A stretch of DNA of 64,000 nt, taken from the NCBI RefSeq assembly GCF_000003815.2, contig NC_049997.1:11669060-11733059 (forward strand). The letters run 5' to 3'. Below are positions 1 through 12,300 of the stretch, piece by piece (position 1 is the stretch's first letter; each line of letters starts with the position of its first letter). The notes below the pieces were generated by a model, which was given only the letters and a program-made list of their open reading frames with translations, did not search any database and was not told the origin of the DNA. Source of the stretch: Branchiostoma floridae (Eukaryota > Chordata > Leptocardii > Amphioxiformes > Branchiostomatidae). Made by a program: the position numbers and the translations under genes.

Positions 1-1000
1 ACAGCACACTAGACACAAAAAATCACCAATTTCAAAATTTGCGAGGATAGTCATTCAGCATGTGGAATTTCATACATGTAGCTTGATTATTTCTTTGATA
101 AACACACAGCACACTAGATACAAAAAAGCAACTGTTAAGTGTTCCGCATGGCTCAAATTAACCTTCAGCACTCAAACTCCCCAGTGTACCAGCACAGCAC
201 CCTAAGAGTGCTGAGGGTTAATCAGTAATGTACATGTAGCAGTGAGGTAGGGGAAAGCTGTGTACTGTGCAACATTAGGGTTCATACAGCCTGAAACAGT
301 CAGTACCAGGATTTCTTTTCATACAAGATGGCCAGGATTGACTCCCTGATAAGATCATGTTAATAGTAGTCAAACAGGCCTCTACTGACTTTGTAAACTT
401 TCATTTGTTATATAATTCCAAACCTACATTTTGTATAAGAAAGAACTTTTTCATTTCAAGGTTTAGGTACTGAACATACTTTTTCTTTTGTTCTGATTTG
501 CCTTACAGTCAAAAGATCAACCAATTCATTTTTACAGTTTGTTGCCGATTATACTTCAGGCTCTTTGACATGCAAGTACAATATTTGATTTGACTGTCTA
601 TGTCAATACTGTATGAACCATGGCAAAAGAGAATCATCAGTGCAGTGGAGTGAGGCAGTGAAAAGTGCGCTTTATCCACACATCAAGCTTTGAACACGCC
701 CAACCGACTGACCTTTTTTAACCTTATCACCGTCAATATTGTCTGCGCAAAAAAAGGGAACCAGGAAATAAAATGAAACAATGAAGACTTAAAACAGAGT
801 TGACAGAGGAAGGATGCATGAATGAAATTAATGATGTAACATTACATAAAATTATGCTAAAAGATAAGTACATTTAGGTTCAATAACGTTAACTAACACA
901 GCAATGTAACATGTACTAGATATGATATGGAATAAAAGTTTTAAACATAATACTACCAATAGACAAGTGCACTCAGTAAGTATCTTAATATGTGGAACAC
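1..1000. other. non-coding DNA, no gene seen
   Basis: No coding exon, RNA gene or clear mobile element could be supported. The MICAL exon that should complete the LIM domain (a Phe-Tyr-Cys-Lys-Pro-His type sequence read on the minus strand) was looked for and is not here, so this is probably MICAL intron. Confidence 0.5.
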
Positions 1001-1009
1001 TGCTACTCA

Positions 1010-1197
1010 CTCATTCACTCATTCACTCACTCACTCACTCACTCACTCACTCACTCACTCACTCACTCACACTCACTCACACACCAACTCACTCACTCAC
1101 ACACCAACTCACTCACTCACTCACACACCAACTCACTCACTCACTCACTCACTCACATACCAACTCAATCACTCACTTACTCACTCACTCACTCACA
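1010..1197. repeat. (CACT)n microsatellite
   Basis: An almost pure tetranucleotide CACT/TCAC array with a few CACACCAA interruptions. The open frames across it (His-Ser-Leu-Thr repeats) are products of the array and are not genes. Confidence 0.95.
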
Positions 1198-1287
1198 ACC
1201 GTTCCATTATAAATACAATTACAGCATCCGAAAATAGTTTCATCAGGTTGGTAGAATATAGGATGAAGGAGAATTCTTTGTACACAA

Positions 1288-1354
1288 CCAGTGGGTACTT
1301 ACATAGCTTACGTTTCAATGTCTCTCAGACACCTTCGTCAGAGCTTCTAACTGG
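1288..1354 (-). ncRNA. hammerhead ribozyme in Penelope terminal repeat (minus copy)
   Basis: Read on the minus strand, the sequence has CTGACGA (1341-1335), a stem-loop with GGTGTC pairing GACATT through two G.U pairs, GAAA (1316-1313), stem III CGTA/TATG with loop AGC, and U-A at the cleavage point (after 1300). Stem I is GCT/AGT, an internal loop, and CCAGT/ACTGG. All core positions fit a hammerhead except one extra A before stem II. Same strand as the Penelope ORF and just downstream of it. Confidence 0.75.
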
Positions 1355-1880
1355 AGTTCTGCTTCTCACCGCTATATGTAGCCGATGTAGGTGGCGCTTT
1401 TGCGGTGAGAAAACAATCCCAAACGTGGCTTAGTTTGTATCCCCCCTCGTCCCGGTTCATCACTGGGGTTGACTTTCTTATCCAGATGGCCTCCTTAATC
1501 CACCGTGCCCGCCTATTGTCTTCCCTGTCTATGACCTTCGCCCCCTCCCAGTCAATTACGCAATTGTTCCTGGCGATATGGTCTGTAACTGCCGACTTCT
1601 TTTCTTCTTTGAGCGCAAGCCTTTTTTTTGATCTTGTGTATCTTGTGGCATCTATGTTGTTGGCTTCTTTCTTGTGTTCTTCTAACCTCGTCCCAAAAGT
1701 CCTTCCTGTTTCACCAATATACACCTGATCACAGCTCTGGCACGGGATTCTGTACACACAGGCTGTTTTGGCTAAGTCCTCCTGTTTGTCCTTAGGATGC
1801 ACTAACAGACTTCTCAGTGTTGTTTTGGGTTTGACTGCAGTGGCTATCCCGTGTTTCCGAAATACCCTTTCTAACTAAGC
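1347..1880 (-). pseudogene. Penelope-like ORF fragment, GIY-YIG endonuclease domain
   Basis: On the minus strand the open part from 1802 encodes about 150 residues. They begin with the linker (HPKDKQEDLAKTACVY), then CQSCDQVYIGETGRTFGTR, a GIY-YIG-like core (VYIGETGRTFGTRLEEH), then a helical region ending with MNRDEGGYKLSHVW. Upstream of 1802 the same frame still reads RKHGIATAVKPKTTLRSLL, typical of the segment before the nuclease in Penelope proteins, but there is no reverse transcriptase. The final residues run into the terminal repeat. The fragment is not autonomous. Confidence 0.85.
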
Positions 1881-1953
1881 CACGTTTGGGATTGTTTTCT
1901 TACCGCAAAAGCGCCACCTACATCGGCTACATATAGCGGTGAAAAGCAGAACT

Positions 1954-2020
1954 CCAGTTAGAAGCTCTGACGAAGGTGTCTGACAGACATCGAAACGTAA
2001 GCTATGTAAGTACCCACTGG
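1954..2020 (+). ncRNA. hammerhead ribozyme in Penelope terminal repeat (plus copy)
   Basis: Core CTGACGA at 1967-1973. Stem II is 1975-1980 with 1986-1991 and a five-base loop. GAAA is at 1992-1995. Stem III is CGTA (1996-1999) with TATG (2003-2006). U2007 and A2008 precede the predicted cut. Stem I pairs GCT (1964-1966) with AGT (2009-2011) and CCAGT (1954-1958) with ACTGG (2016-2020) around an internal loop. Two distant strands pairing in the right order is strong support. One extra A (1974) sits between the core and stem II. Confidence 0.78.
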
Positions 2021-2095
2021 TTGTGTACAAAGAATTCTCCTTCATCCACAATTACAGCAATTAGACACGTTGATGAAGGTTAAACATCCAGGTAA

Positions 2096-2185
2096 TAAGA
2101 TGTCACTGACAAAAGATAACGGATGTTATCTGAAAGATCTGACAGTTTCAAAAATAGTATTAAGTTGCTTGATTGAGTAATTGAG
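2096..2185 (+). repeat. degenerate hammerhead-like Penelope repeat
   Basis: Homologous to 61636-61735: CACTGAC, a stem AGATAAC/GTTATCT with loop GGAT, then GAAA. The core G of CTGACGA is A here, so the motif is probably inactive. It directly follows the Penelope fragment. Confidence 0.55.
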
Positions 2186-2241
2186 ATTTGACTTATATCA
2201 AGTAGGCTTTATTCTATTTTTCCTACCTTTCCCATTGACAC

Positions 2242-2422
2242 CCTCGCCGGCCGCGAACGCGTAGTTGCCCAGACGAAGGATACATCCGCAGTAATCGCAC
2301 TTGAAGCAGCTCCGGTGGAAGAACAGCCCCTCGGCGCTCAGACGCTCCATCACGTACACCCGCTTGTCACAGAAGAAGCACCAGTCGCTCCCGGCCTGGA
2401 GACTCATGAACCCGCGGGATTT
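2242..2422 (-). CDS. MICAL: MICAL exon: first part of LIM domain (773-833)
   Basis: Acceptor TGTTCCAG. Encodes [19 protein letters not shown], then [20 protein letters not shown]. This is the first LIM zinc finger (Cys-x2-Cys, 17 residues, His-x2-Cys) and the start of the second. The predicted donor (G|GTGTCA) is weak. The rest of the LIM domain is not in the window. Confidence 0.93.
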
Positions 2423-5400
2423 CTGGAACAGTTGGAGGTTTATAGAGTTTAAGTTAATGTTAAGTTCACAGATACCAATGGTAAACTCATGCAGCCTGCA
2501 GTGCTATTAAGGTTAAGGGACTTTAAATCTTTCAGATGCCTAAATAATCCCAAATCTTTTGGTCACAAGAGCTTACTGCCCCTACCAAGTAGCTCCAAAC
2601 ACAAGTTCCTGTATGGTAAGAAATAGCAAGAACATTCTTACTCGTGGCTACAGCTTGCCGTGTCAAAATATCATCATGTTTAAGACTTAGTGTATTTACA
2701 AGCATTAATGTAATGCTAGTTCACCTTTGTCCGTGGGGGGAACCTATATCCGTTCTATTTAAAAACAGGATGTTTCGGGATATGAAATCAGTGGATGTGG
2801 TTTCAGACTGCAATGATTTTTGAAATATTACAATTTGAAACCACGTCTGTTGACTTGATATCCCTAAACACCATGTTTGTTGAAAGAACGGATATAGGTC
2901 ACCCCACGGATAAAGGTGAACTAACGTTATAGTTTAATCTGAAAGGTTTGATATTGTGAATGTAGGCGGAGGGACAGCTTTTGCAGATAAACTAAGTTGT
3001 GCGTTTTAACACTGTAAAAACATTCCGATAACACCCACAGACCTTAGTTCAAAAGCAACAAGTCCACCTTCAAAGCATGGTATTATGGGTTGTATGACAT
3101 ACTGTGGGAGGGGGGTGCAAAATAGTGCAGCAGTACCCGCATGTGGAACATTGTAGTTACCCTATTTTCAAGCATTCCCTGTGCTCTATCACTACCAGTA
3201 AGCACTGTTATGCAAAGCACACCCAATTTTCACATATGAAATACAAACAAGGGTTTCCAAAGATTCCTCATCAAAGGGGAAAAACGGTGAGTCCAACCCA
3301 GGTATCATGGGAGATGCAGGTGTGCCCTACAACAAATGAGCATGTAAACAACTACACAGTAAACAACCAAAAAGTACGCATAAACTGAAGAATCACATGT
3401 AGAAAGATTGTCAAAAAAAAGTTGTACAGCTAGCTACACCACCTAGAAAAATTATCACTGGTAACGTAAAATGTTAGTGTTGCTTAAACGGAAATTTTGT
3501 GACATCAAACTTAATATTGGGCAATAAATTTCCAAAACTATTGAGGAAAAGAAAAAGACAAAGATGATACAACTTGGCTATCCACAATGATTAAACAGTT
3601 AAGGTATGACAGGTTGTCTGGAACCATACTGCATGCCTGAAAGCTGATGTGTTGTGTCAAAGAGGCATTTACACCAGTTGGCCAATTCAGATCCGAACTC
3701 AAATACAATAATTAAACCAGGACTGTCTCCAGCTTACATTTTTTTCCATTCCACTTACTGTTTAGGAGCCCATCTTGTTGATTTTCTTTGTGAAATCTGT
3801 CATTTCAAGCATTTTCATTGATTTTAGGTACTGAAGTTCAGATTTTGGGATGGATAGGCTGAAATTTTTGTACATTTCAAGACGCAAATTTTCATTCCAG
3901 GACAAAGGGATGGGTCTTGGAGACAGCCCTGCATTAAACACAAAATCGCAGACTGTTGACCTACCGGCCTGAGCAAGGGAGAACTGTTAGGCACTTGTCG
4001 TGGGTCCTTCCCTTCAAACTTGGCCATGAGCTGTTCAGCCATGGAGCTGATCCTGTCCGTAGCGTGGGCAGAGATGTTGTAGCTGCTGGGGACGTCCCCA
4101 TTAGCCTTCAGTACCTCAGGCTCTTCTTCCATTGGTGGGACAGAGTCCTGGAGGGAAGGAGTCAACAGAAATCTTACATCTCTTCTGTATCAAGTGAAAA
4201 TTTTTTTTAGTCGCAAACATTATTTGTAAGCCCATGATGTAAATTTGGGGGGTTATATCAATCATATTACTTACTTACTTACCATGACATTGTAAAAAAT
4301 TGATTCAAGTGCATTACATAGTGTTTTATGAGTCATACCTTAACATGTTTTTTTATGTATCTGAAGACATGTCTGCTTTTCTCTCAATTAGACAATTAAA
4401 ATTAAAGTATTCCATAAGAAAATGTTTTACAAATACACTTAAAGCTAAACTTGCATCTGGCCTCCTAGCACTTTGGACACTAAGAAGTATTTTCTTATAC
4501 AGCTTCAATATACTAGAGTGTGTCCAACTTAAGTGTGCTGGGGTAAATACTTACAGTCATATCCTTGTCCTTGTGTCTCTTGGACAGTCCAAACAAACCA
4601 CCACCTTTTCTTCTCTTGGCAGAGCTTTCCTTCTCTTCTGCTTTCTCCTGCAAACAGACAACATGACCACATCATGTATGACTGGTTGTCAAGTATGAGG
4701 TGTGATGTGACCATAGGCCAGGGCTTTAGCCAGCTCGAAATTTTTTTCCGTCAGCCAATTACAATTGTCGCGAAAACCGCGAAAATTAATCAGAAGGACT
4801 GAACTGAGACCTTGAAAAACGGGTTTTAATGAGATTATCGTATGCGAAAGGGCACTGACACACATTATCAACAATCATAACAATAGCAAAACAAACAGTG
4901 TGTGGCTTTTACGGCCGTGGACGGCGTCCCCAAGCCGCCTGTAGCTTCCACCAAGGTTTTTTGTCCGTCAAGGTTGACGGATTGGTTTTAAAATTTTTCC
5001 GTCAGACGCAGCAAATTTCCGTCAATTGACGGAAAAACGGACGCTGGCTAGACCCCTGCCATAGGCATAGTGTGGTACTCATGCCTTAAATATTACAGAA
5101 TTTATGCCTTTTGTTATAATATGCCTAGTAAGTGAATTTTCGCCTGAAAGCCAATAAAAGTGCTTTGATGTAAGAAACACACCATTCAATAACTTTTGTG
5201 AAAGTCAGTTACAAATCACAGAAAAAACAATGGTTCCCTGCATAAAATGTTGACAGGCACTTTCTTTATTTTTTGCAGTTACTGTACATATGTTTAACTC
5301 AGCAGATCCAATCCTGATGAATTTCACTGGTAAAGCAATCCCTATGCTGGTTTCATGAAGAACGTCCCCTCTGACTCATGTCTTGAGGGAGACTGATCCG

Positions 5401-8400
5401 GGGACATCCGGTGCCCCCTACCACAACAATACTGAAGTCTGAAGAACAGTCCTTAATACTACATGACAATGTGAAGATAGTACAGTAACTGTAAATGCAT
5501 TTAATCTCGCGGGGATTTAATTTCGCGGAAGCGGGAAAAAAAACTTTTTGCGATGCTTTTAAGTTTGCGGTTACACCATAGACTGCAGTCTAGTACCATA
5601 ATAGAAAAATGTTCGCGGTGGTTTTAAGTTCGCGGTGAAGTGGTCACCACGAAAACCGCGAACATTTCTGCATTTACAGTATTACACCCTTCCTAATGTC
5701 CTGTCCATTTACCTTGGGTGTTCTCTTCCTGCTGAGACTCTGTCCCAGCTTGCTGAGGAGAGACATCCTCTGCACCGGGGAGCGGACGGTGGGAGGGGGG
5801 CCGTTCTCTGTGTCAGGGAGCTCCAGGTTGTCAGGCTTGGCAGTTTTGGTCTCCACTGCATGCGCAAAAGAAACGAAGTGATTTCTTCTAAATATGTTTT
5901 CTGCATGATTTCTTTGATCAACTGGTTTCTACTTACTTCTTTAACATTAATTTCAGATAGCAGGAAAAAACTTCTCAGAATGACTTTTTATATAAAAGAT
6001 GAGGTTTCTGTACATTATTGAATAACACTATAGTTTATCTTCTATCTCTGACAAAAAATGTACTTCTGGGGAAAATGTCACATTCTGTTCATTATTTCTT
6101 GAAAAAAAAAGTGAAGTATGGATCCAGTTAAGCTTAACCAATAAGTCCAGTCAACACTTAACCAAGAGATTTCATATCAATGTTCTCCATCTACATCTAT
6201 ACTTTACTGGGCAAAGCCCCCTTTCAATGTTGAAATAAAATCTCTAGCAGATGTTGAAAATACACTCAGTCTTTTTCTACATAAATGAGTTAAATGGTGA
6301 CCTTTAAATAAAACAAATGAACAACTTACAGTCCGGCGGAATGGTGTCCTTGAACATCTCATAAAACTGAGACAGGTATGAGACCATGCGCAGCTTGTCG
6401 GGGACCTCCTTGATGGCCATCTCCATCCCAGTCAACTCTGGTGGGATACCCAGCTCCTTTTCAGCTATGTCAAAGGCAAGCTGGTTGTTTTTGGCAACAT
6501 CTTCCGGATTCAGTGAGTCATAATCACTGCAAAATAGAAAAAGGAACATTTCATTTAGTTTTGTATATTGAGATGCTAAAACCATACATATATCATTATA
6601 CATGTATGTGAAGTCCATCACACCCGACTCAATCTGGAGAATTTAGGGACTGGATGTTTGGGTCATACAAATAGGCAGTTACATCAACTAACTGTAAATA
6701 AATACTGCAGGGATTCATCATCATGCACTATTGAGAAAGTAGTATTTCTATGTTTGTAGGTGAAACAAAAGTAGCGCTACAGTCACATAATGGAAACATT
6801 CAGCGCCTTTAAAGACAGCCAGTCAGAAACCAAGATAGATAAAAGATATTTTGCTGTCTACTATAGTATACAGACAGTACAATAGAAGAAGAAAGTACAA
6901 AAGAAAAATCACGAAAAATTTGAGACTCACATAAGCTCTGGTTTATATCTGTGGATGACAGCACACAGGGCCATACCACTTCTCCAGGAGGTGGTGAGAT
7001 TTTCTACCCTGACATGCTTGTACCCCTCTGTCTGCCGTTTGGACCAGTCCAACAGCTTGTTTGGCCTCACCACAGATGCTGCAAAAGTACATTTCATCTT
7101 AAAAAAACTGTCAAGGTATGTGAAGTAGTTAAAACAAACTGTCATGACAAAAGAAAACTTCTTGATCATTGACAATTTAGAAATAATGAATGGTATATGA
7201 CTCAATAAGTCAAGGGTTTTAATGGATTTTCTATGAAAGTTTCATGAAAGTTCTAAGTCAGGCTTAAAACTGACAAAATACAGTAAACCCGGAAACTTTG
7301 GTGGCATTTTTGATTCTGAAGTTTTAACAATAACTGTGATCTCCATAGCAAATTCATGGCTCGAAATTGCATTTCCAATGTTGCAAAATAAAAACCACAT
7401 CAAAAGTAGAATTTAAAGAATTTACAGTATATTAGGATTTAATTCATTGTTAGATTTTCATAGTGGCTATATCTTTTTACAATAATTGTAATATTGATGA
7501 CTGACCACTTCTCTGCAGGTTGGGTGCTGCGAGTCTGGGCTTGTCGATGATGTAAGGCTCGTCCTTTATGGGTTTGTCTGATGTGTACAGGTGGCGGATC
7601 ACCTGTTTTGGCAGCCATTTGAAGTTCAGGTTCGGATACCTGGTGTTTGGGTCAATGCTGTAGAGAGGAATACAAACAAAACTTAGTTATGTGTGCTCAA
7701 CCGAGACGGGGGCTGATACCGACATTTAAGTACCTTTGACCCATTGCTGACATCACACTTCCGGTCTGGATGTGTGACTTAGGCTTTGGGTCATTTCAAC
7801 TTGATAAGGATCAGAGGATTTATCTAAAGCTTGCTGGTAGCACTTTATTTTGTGTACAGATAAAAAGTTTAAAATTGTAACATAATGTTGATTACCATCA
7901 CAGATGAACTTACATTCGATTACAACTTATACAAGTACATAATTCCGCTAGGTAAAGTATATGTGTCAACCTCAAAAAACTTTGTGTATAAAGAGATCTC
8001 CAATGCAAAGTAGAAGTAGTAGTAGTATCCATTATATTGCTGACTGGGTCCCTGACACAGAGGTGGGCAGCAGTTGGTTAATCTTAACATGGCAGTTCCA
8101 AGCAGTTCTTATCTAGCAGTTCCACGCGGGTTTGGCCACACACCTCAATATACACACCTTGCACATCTAAATTGTGCATATCTGGAGGGTGCTGCACTAG
8201 TGATCTTTCAAACACACTGTCTTCAAGGTGGCATATAAATGTTAACAGCAGGGTTGGACAAGTCCACTAGCCTGATTGTCCCGACCAAGTGAAAATACTG
8301 ATTGGGCAAGCACATGTCTTACCCTACTTGCCCATTTGGGCTAGATTTTTCTGTGAGTTAGATTTTGATATACTGATAACTTTTCATAGTATTGACATCA

Positions 8401-9298
8401 AGCATCGGTCAACACAGAAAAGTGGAGCCAATAACAAAAGAATTCCATTGCTGGAGTTGAAAACTACATACTATTAGATAAAAGGGGCACATAATTTTGG
8501 GCAAGTGAAAAGTTGGTTTAGGTAAGTAAATTCTTTATGTAGTTGCCCACTAGGACAAGTGAAGTTTACAAAACTTGTCCAACCATGTGGAGGTTACATT
8601 TAGAACCGAACACTTTTGTTGCTCACCTGTACATAGTGAGATTTTTGTGCAGGTTTTCCGGAGTGGTCTGTGCCAGGAGTCTGTAGATACTCTCCCTCTC
8701 CGCCAGAACCTCCAGAGGAGACAGCTGGCCCGACGCGAGCTGTTTCGTCATCCAGGCCGAGTCAAACGCACCCAGGAACCCACGGGCGCAGCCTGTCCCC
8801 ATGGGCCAGAAGGGCTGGAACACAGGAACAGGATTTCATTATTTAATCATGATTGAACATGATCAACATGTTTGAAACAAACAACACTTGCTGTCATGCT
8901 GCTAAGAAATGCAACGGCGATGGACACAGGATGAGTACTAGAAACTCACACAAATACAGACCTATTAAATGTAAAACAAACAGGTACAGAGATTCACCGG
9001 TTCCATACATGACAAGGCTACTGAACGAGGACATGTGAGGCAGAGGCGTATGTAATTGAGAATTCTTTTAGCGTTAACGTTTATGATCTGTATTGACGGA
9101 TCTTTTTTGACTGATCTGTATGTAACAGTTGTCATATAGTTGGTGATTTCCCGAATATTTCAATTGTCTATATCCAAGTTTCTAGCAATTTGTGAAATTT
9201 TAATGTGTATTCAGATTTTAATGGAATTATGCCTGTAACAAAGTGTAAGTAATACGTAATTCAGCCACCCCGGCTGCAATGTATTTATAAATAAACCA

Positions 9299-9331
<33 letters not shown>

Positions 9332-12300
9332 TGCCTATATGTGAAATACTGAAAAATATAGCAGATCTATTGTATCAAATCTGTTAACCATGATTTGATA
9401 AAGAGACATCAAGATGCTTGTAACACATAGTACATGTAGTAGTTGCCATGGCCACAAAGCAACCTGTCTATTGTTGGAATTAAAGTTAATGAAAAATGTA
9501 TCTTTACTTTGAAAAATGTAACCTTATTCTGCTAACTAAAGGCTGTCTTTTGACACCAGATAAGTATATGTTACAAGGTTACCATAGAGCTTTCAATTTA
9601 TGTACGATAAATTTCTGAAAAGAAGTTATTCAAAAACTTTTACCAGTGTTTTGAACTTGACTTTATATAGGATTGACATCCACTCAACAGACAATACTAC
9701 AAATGTGGAATCACTGTCTAATTCTGGAAAATATTTAATGATTAATAAGTAATTTTTAGAAGACTTTTGGGAAGAACATTTATCTATTCATCAATTGAAC
9801 ATGTACTTTTCATGATTTGGTTATACTCTTACCTCAAGCAGACTGTCCCCCACCAAACACTGTAACAGTCGATGTCCATGTTTCTCCACTATCCTGCTGG
9901 CGTTCTCTGCCGCGTACATGGACGTGAAGTCAAACATAGCCACGTCGGGTTGGCCGTAGTGGTTGAATGCATAGTCTAGCCGCGGGAGCTGGTGATTGGT
10001 GGAAAAGTCTGCGGCTTCTCGGGCGTACGCCATCAGGGCTTCCTGGTTCACGTTCTCACGGGACAGGAGCATCTCCGTTTCATCGTAGTCCTAGAAGATG
10101 TCAATCATTTTAGGTAAGATTGTGCAGTCTTTTTTAACAACCAAGATTCAAATCAATCTTAAAAGAAACTAATACTACAGTAACTGCATGGTGCCTCACA
10201 AGTGAGAACTATATCATTTTCTTTTCCTGTGTATTTTCTTTTACCTGTGGAATATTCAATAGTCAAACCAGTACACATGAGCACTTCTATATTATAAGAC
10301 CACCTGGCCAATGTGACCACTTTCTGCCAGTCCCTTATTCTACCCATTGGCACATGTAGCATTAAGAATTCTGTCTTGAAAGAACTCTTGTCCACATAGA
10401 GCAGATTTTACAGGCCCCTGAGTGGTTTTCTTGACTGTGCACTTCTCACTGTACTTGAATAGGTGTAAACTAGCATTTACATTTGGCTGGAACCATTTTA
10501 ATGGGTCTAAGTAGACAGTATAAAGCTTATTGGTCTTGAGTATTGTTTCTTACATGTAAGATGACTCCCTTCTTCAGAAGACTCTGTTTCTTTGCTGTCA
10601 TGACAAAGTAGTGGGTGTCATCCTTGTAGTACACAATGTTCTCCAAGTCAACACCTGCAACAAAGCAACAACACCCTGTAAATCCATCAGTTTTGAAACA
10701 AAATATCAAATATATGTGATTTAGCCCATATCATTCATCATTATACAGTATAACTTGCTGAACAACCTATCAACTTAAGTTATTCACCAAAGAGCAGTTA
10801 CTCAAACAACTGGATATGACTTTGGAAACGGTCAGATGTTTCAAGTAGCATCCAGGACCTTTTGTCAATGTTTAACCTTCATCGACGTAACTGAAGTAAT
10901 AAATTGCATGGACTTTATCTAATATTGTATACAGTTTCAAATTCATTTACCCTTGAAATCTTGAAAAATGGCTTAGGCCAAAGATGTATTAAGGTTAAGA
11001 AAAAGTAAAAAAAAATCCTAACAACAATTCTTCCTTTGCCATCTAAATCTAAGGTCAACACTACTGTTCATACCCGTGTTTTCTTTCAGATCTTGGAAGA
11101 ACTTCTGGTTGAAGATGAAGGCTACTCCGCTGATCTCCTCCACCCTGGCCTCCTGCCGTGTGTGCCGGTTGATGAAGTTTGCCGTGATGGCGATGGCAAG
11201 TTTCCCGCGAAACTCCTTCCTTGGGAAGCCTGCAAGAAGACAGAAGAACACCAGAGTTTCAGAATGTGTAACCAGCATTACCGTTGAACTGCACAATAAA
11301 TACTTTCAAGGCTTAACTTCTTCATTTCAAACATGGATCTATATTTTTCTGAGGACTGTGCTTCTGTCGAATTTTCCTAGACCAACTTGCTTGTGATGTG
11401 GGGTTGCAGGTCGAGGATTTGAAGAACACTACTGTATTTGAAAAGAGAGAGTAGACCTAGTCCGGGCAACTCGCCCTAGATAATGATGATGAAGTGTGTT
11501 TATTTCAGCTTTTAGACATAACCTGACTACAAAGCAAACTAGAAATCAAAGATCTCATACTGCCATGAGTTTTTGAGAATTTTCTGTTTACTGTATTAAT
11601 TTTTGTCTATATTCCTTACAGTCTGTGAGACTGATTTTGGGCCCGGGCCAAGCCAACCTTCCCTTCCTGCCAGTCTCTAGTAACACCATCTTGTACCTCA
11701 CATCCTGTCACTATACAATGTTCAAATAACTATGGACACACACTAGGACAAACAAGCACACACAACAAACTTAATCACAAAGGTTATAATATTAGAAAAT
11801 CCGTAGCTTGTATTAGATTGACTAAATCTGCACAATTGGAATACACATCAGTTCATGAGCAGTTTATGTTGCTATAACAGTGCTGACTAAAATGCAGACT
11901 ACTGACCTTCCAGTGTGTTCCTTTTCCCATCAGCCGCAAAGAGCACATCGAACTCATACTCAGACACAGGGTGGGCCTTAGGAGTGAACTTTGCTGTCCA
12001 GCCGATTGCTGTAGAAGGAAGAAGGCAAAAAGTTGAGCAAAGGACAGTAAAAACTGTTTTCATGTTTTTTAAATCTTTGCAAGCCTTCCAAGACATGTAT
12101 ACTGACTGTTTTGCTAGAAATCCACATTAGTCACAGTCACAGTATCTCATACAAAACTGTTAATGCAAATGGCTACCTAAAACTGTACAAAATATCTTGA
12201 TATGAGCTTTTATCACCAACAGACATATGAGGATTAGGAACTTGGTAATGATGAGTGTGAAGAAAAAAACATTCAGTATACAGGGCTCCTGCGCAAAGAA

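Larger units (their letters stand above)
1261..2047 (-). mobile_element. Penelope-like element, 5'-truncated, with inverted terminal-repeat copies
   Basis: A fragment of a Penelope-like retroelement. The centre holds the end of its ORF on the minus strand with a GIY-YIG endonuclease domain. It is bracketed by two copies of one sequence of about 174 bp in opposite orientation, 1261-1434 and 1875-2047. Penelope-like elements are known to carry LTR-like repeats that may be direct or inverted and may contain hammerhead ribozymes; both repeats here do. The reverse-transcriptase part is missing. The element sits left of the last visible MICAL exon. Confidence 0.85.

Noticed and set aside
922..1433. 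Three overlapping frames rich in His-Ser-Leu-Thr
   Set aside because: Produced by the (CACT)n microsatellite.
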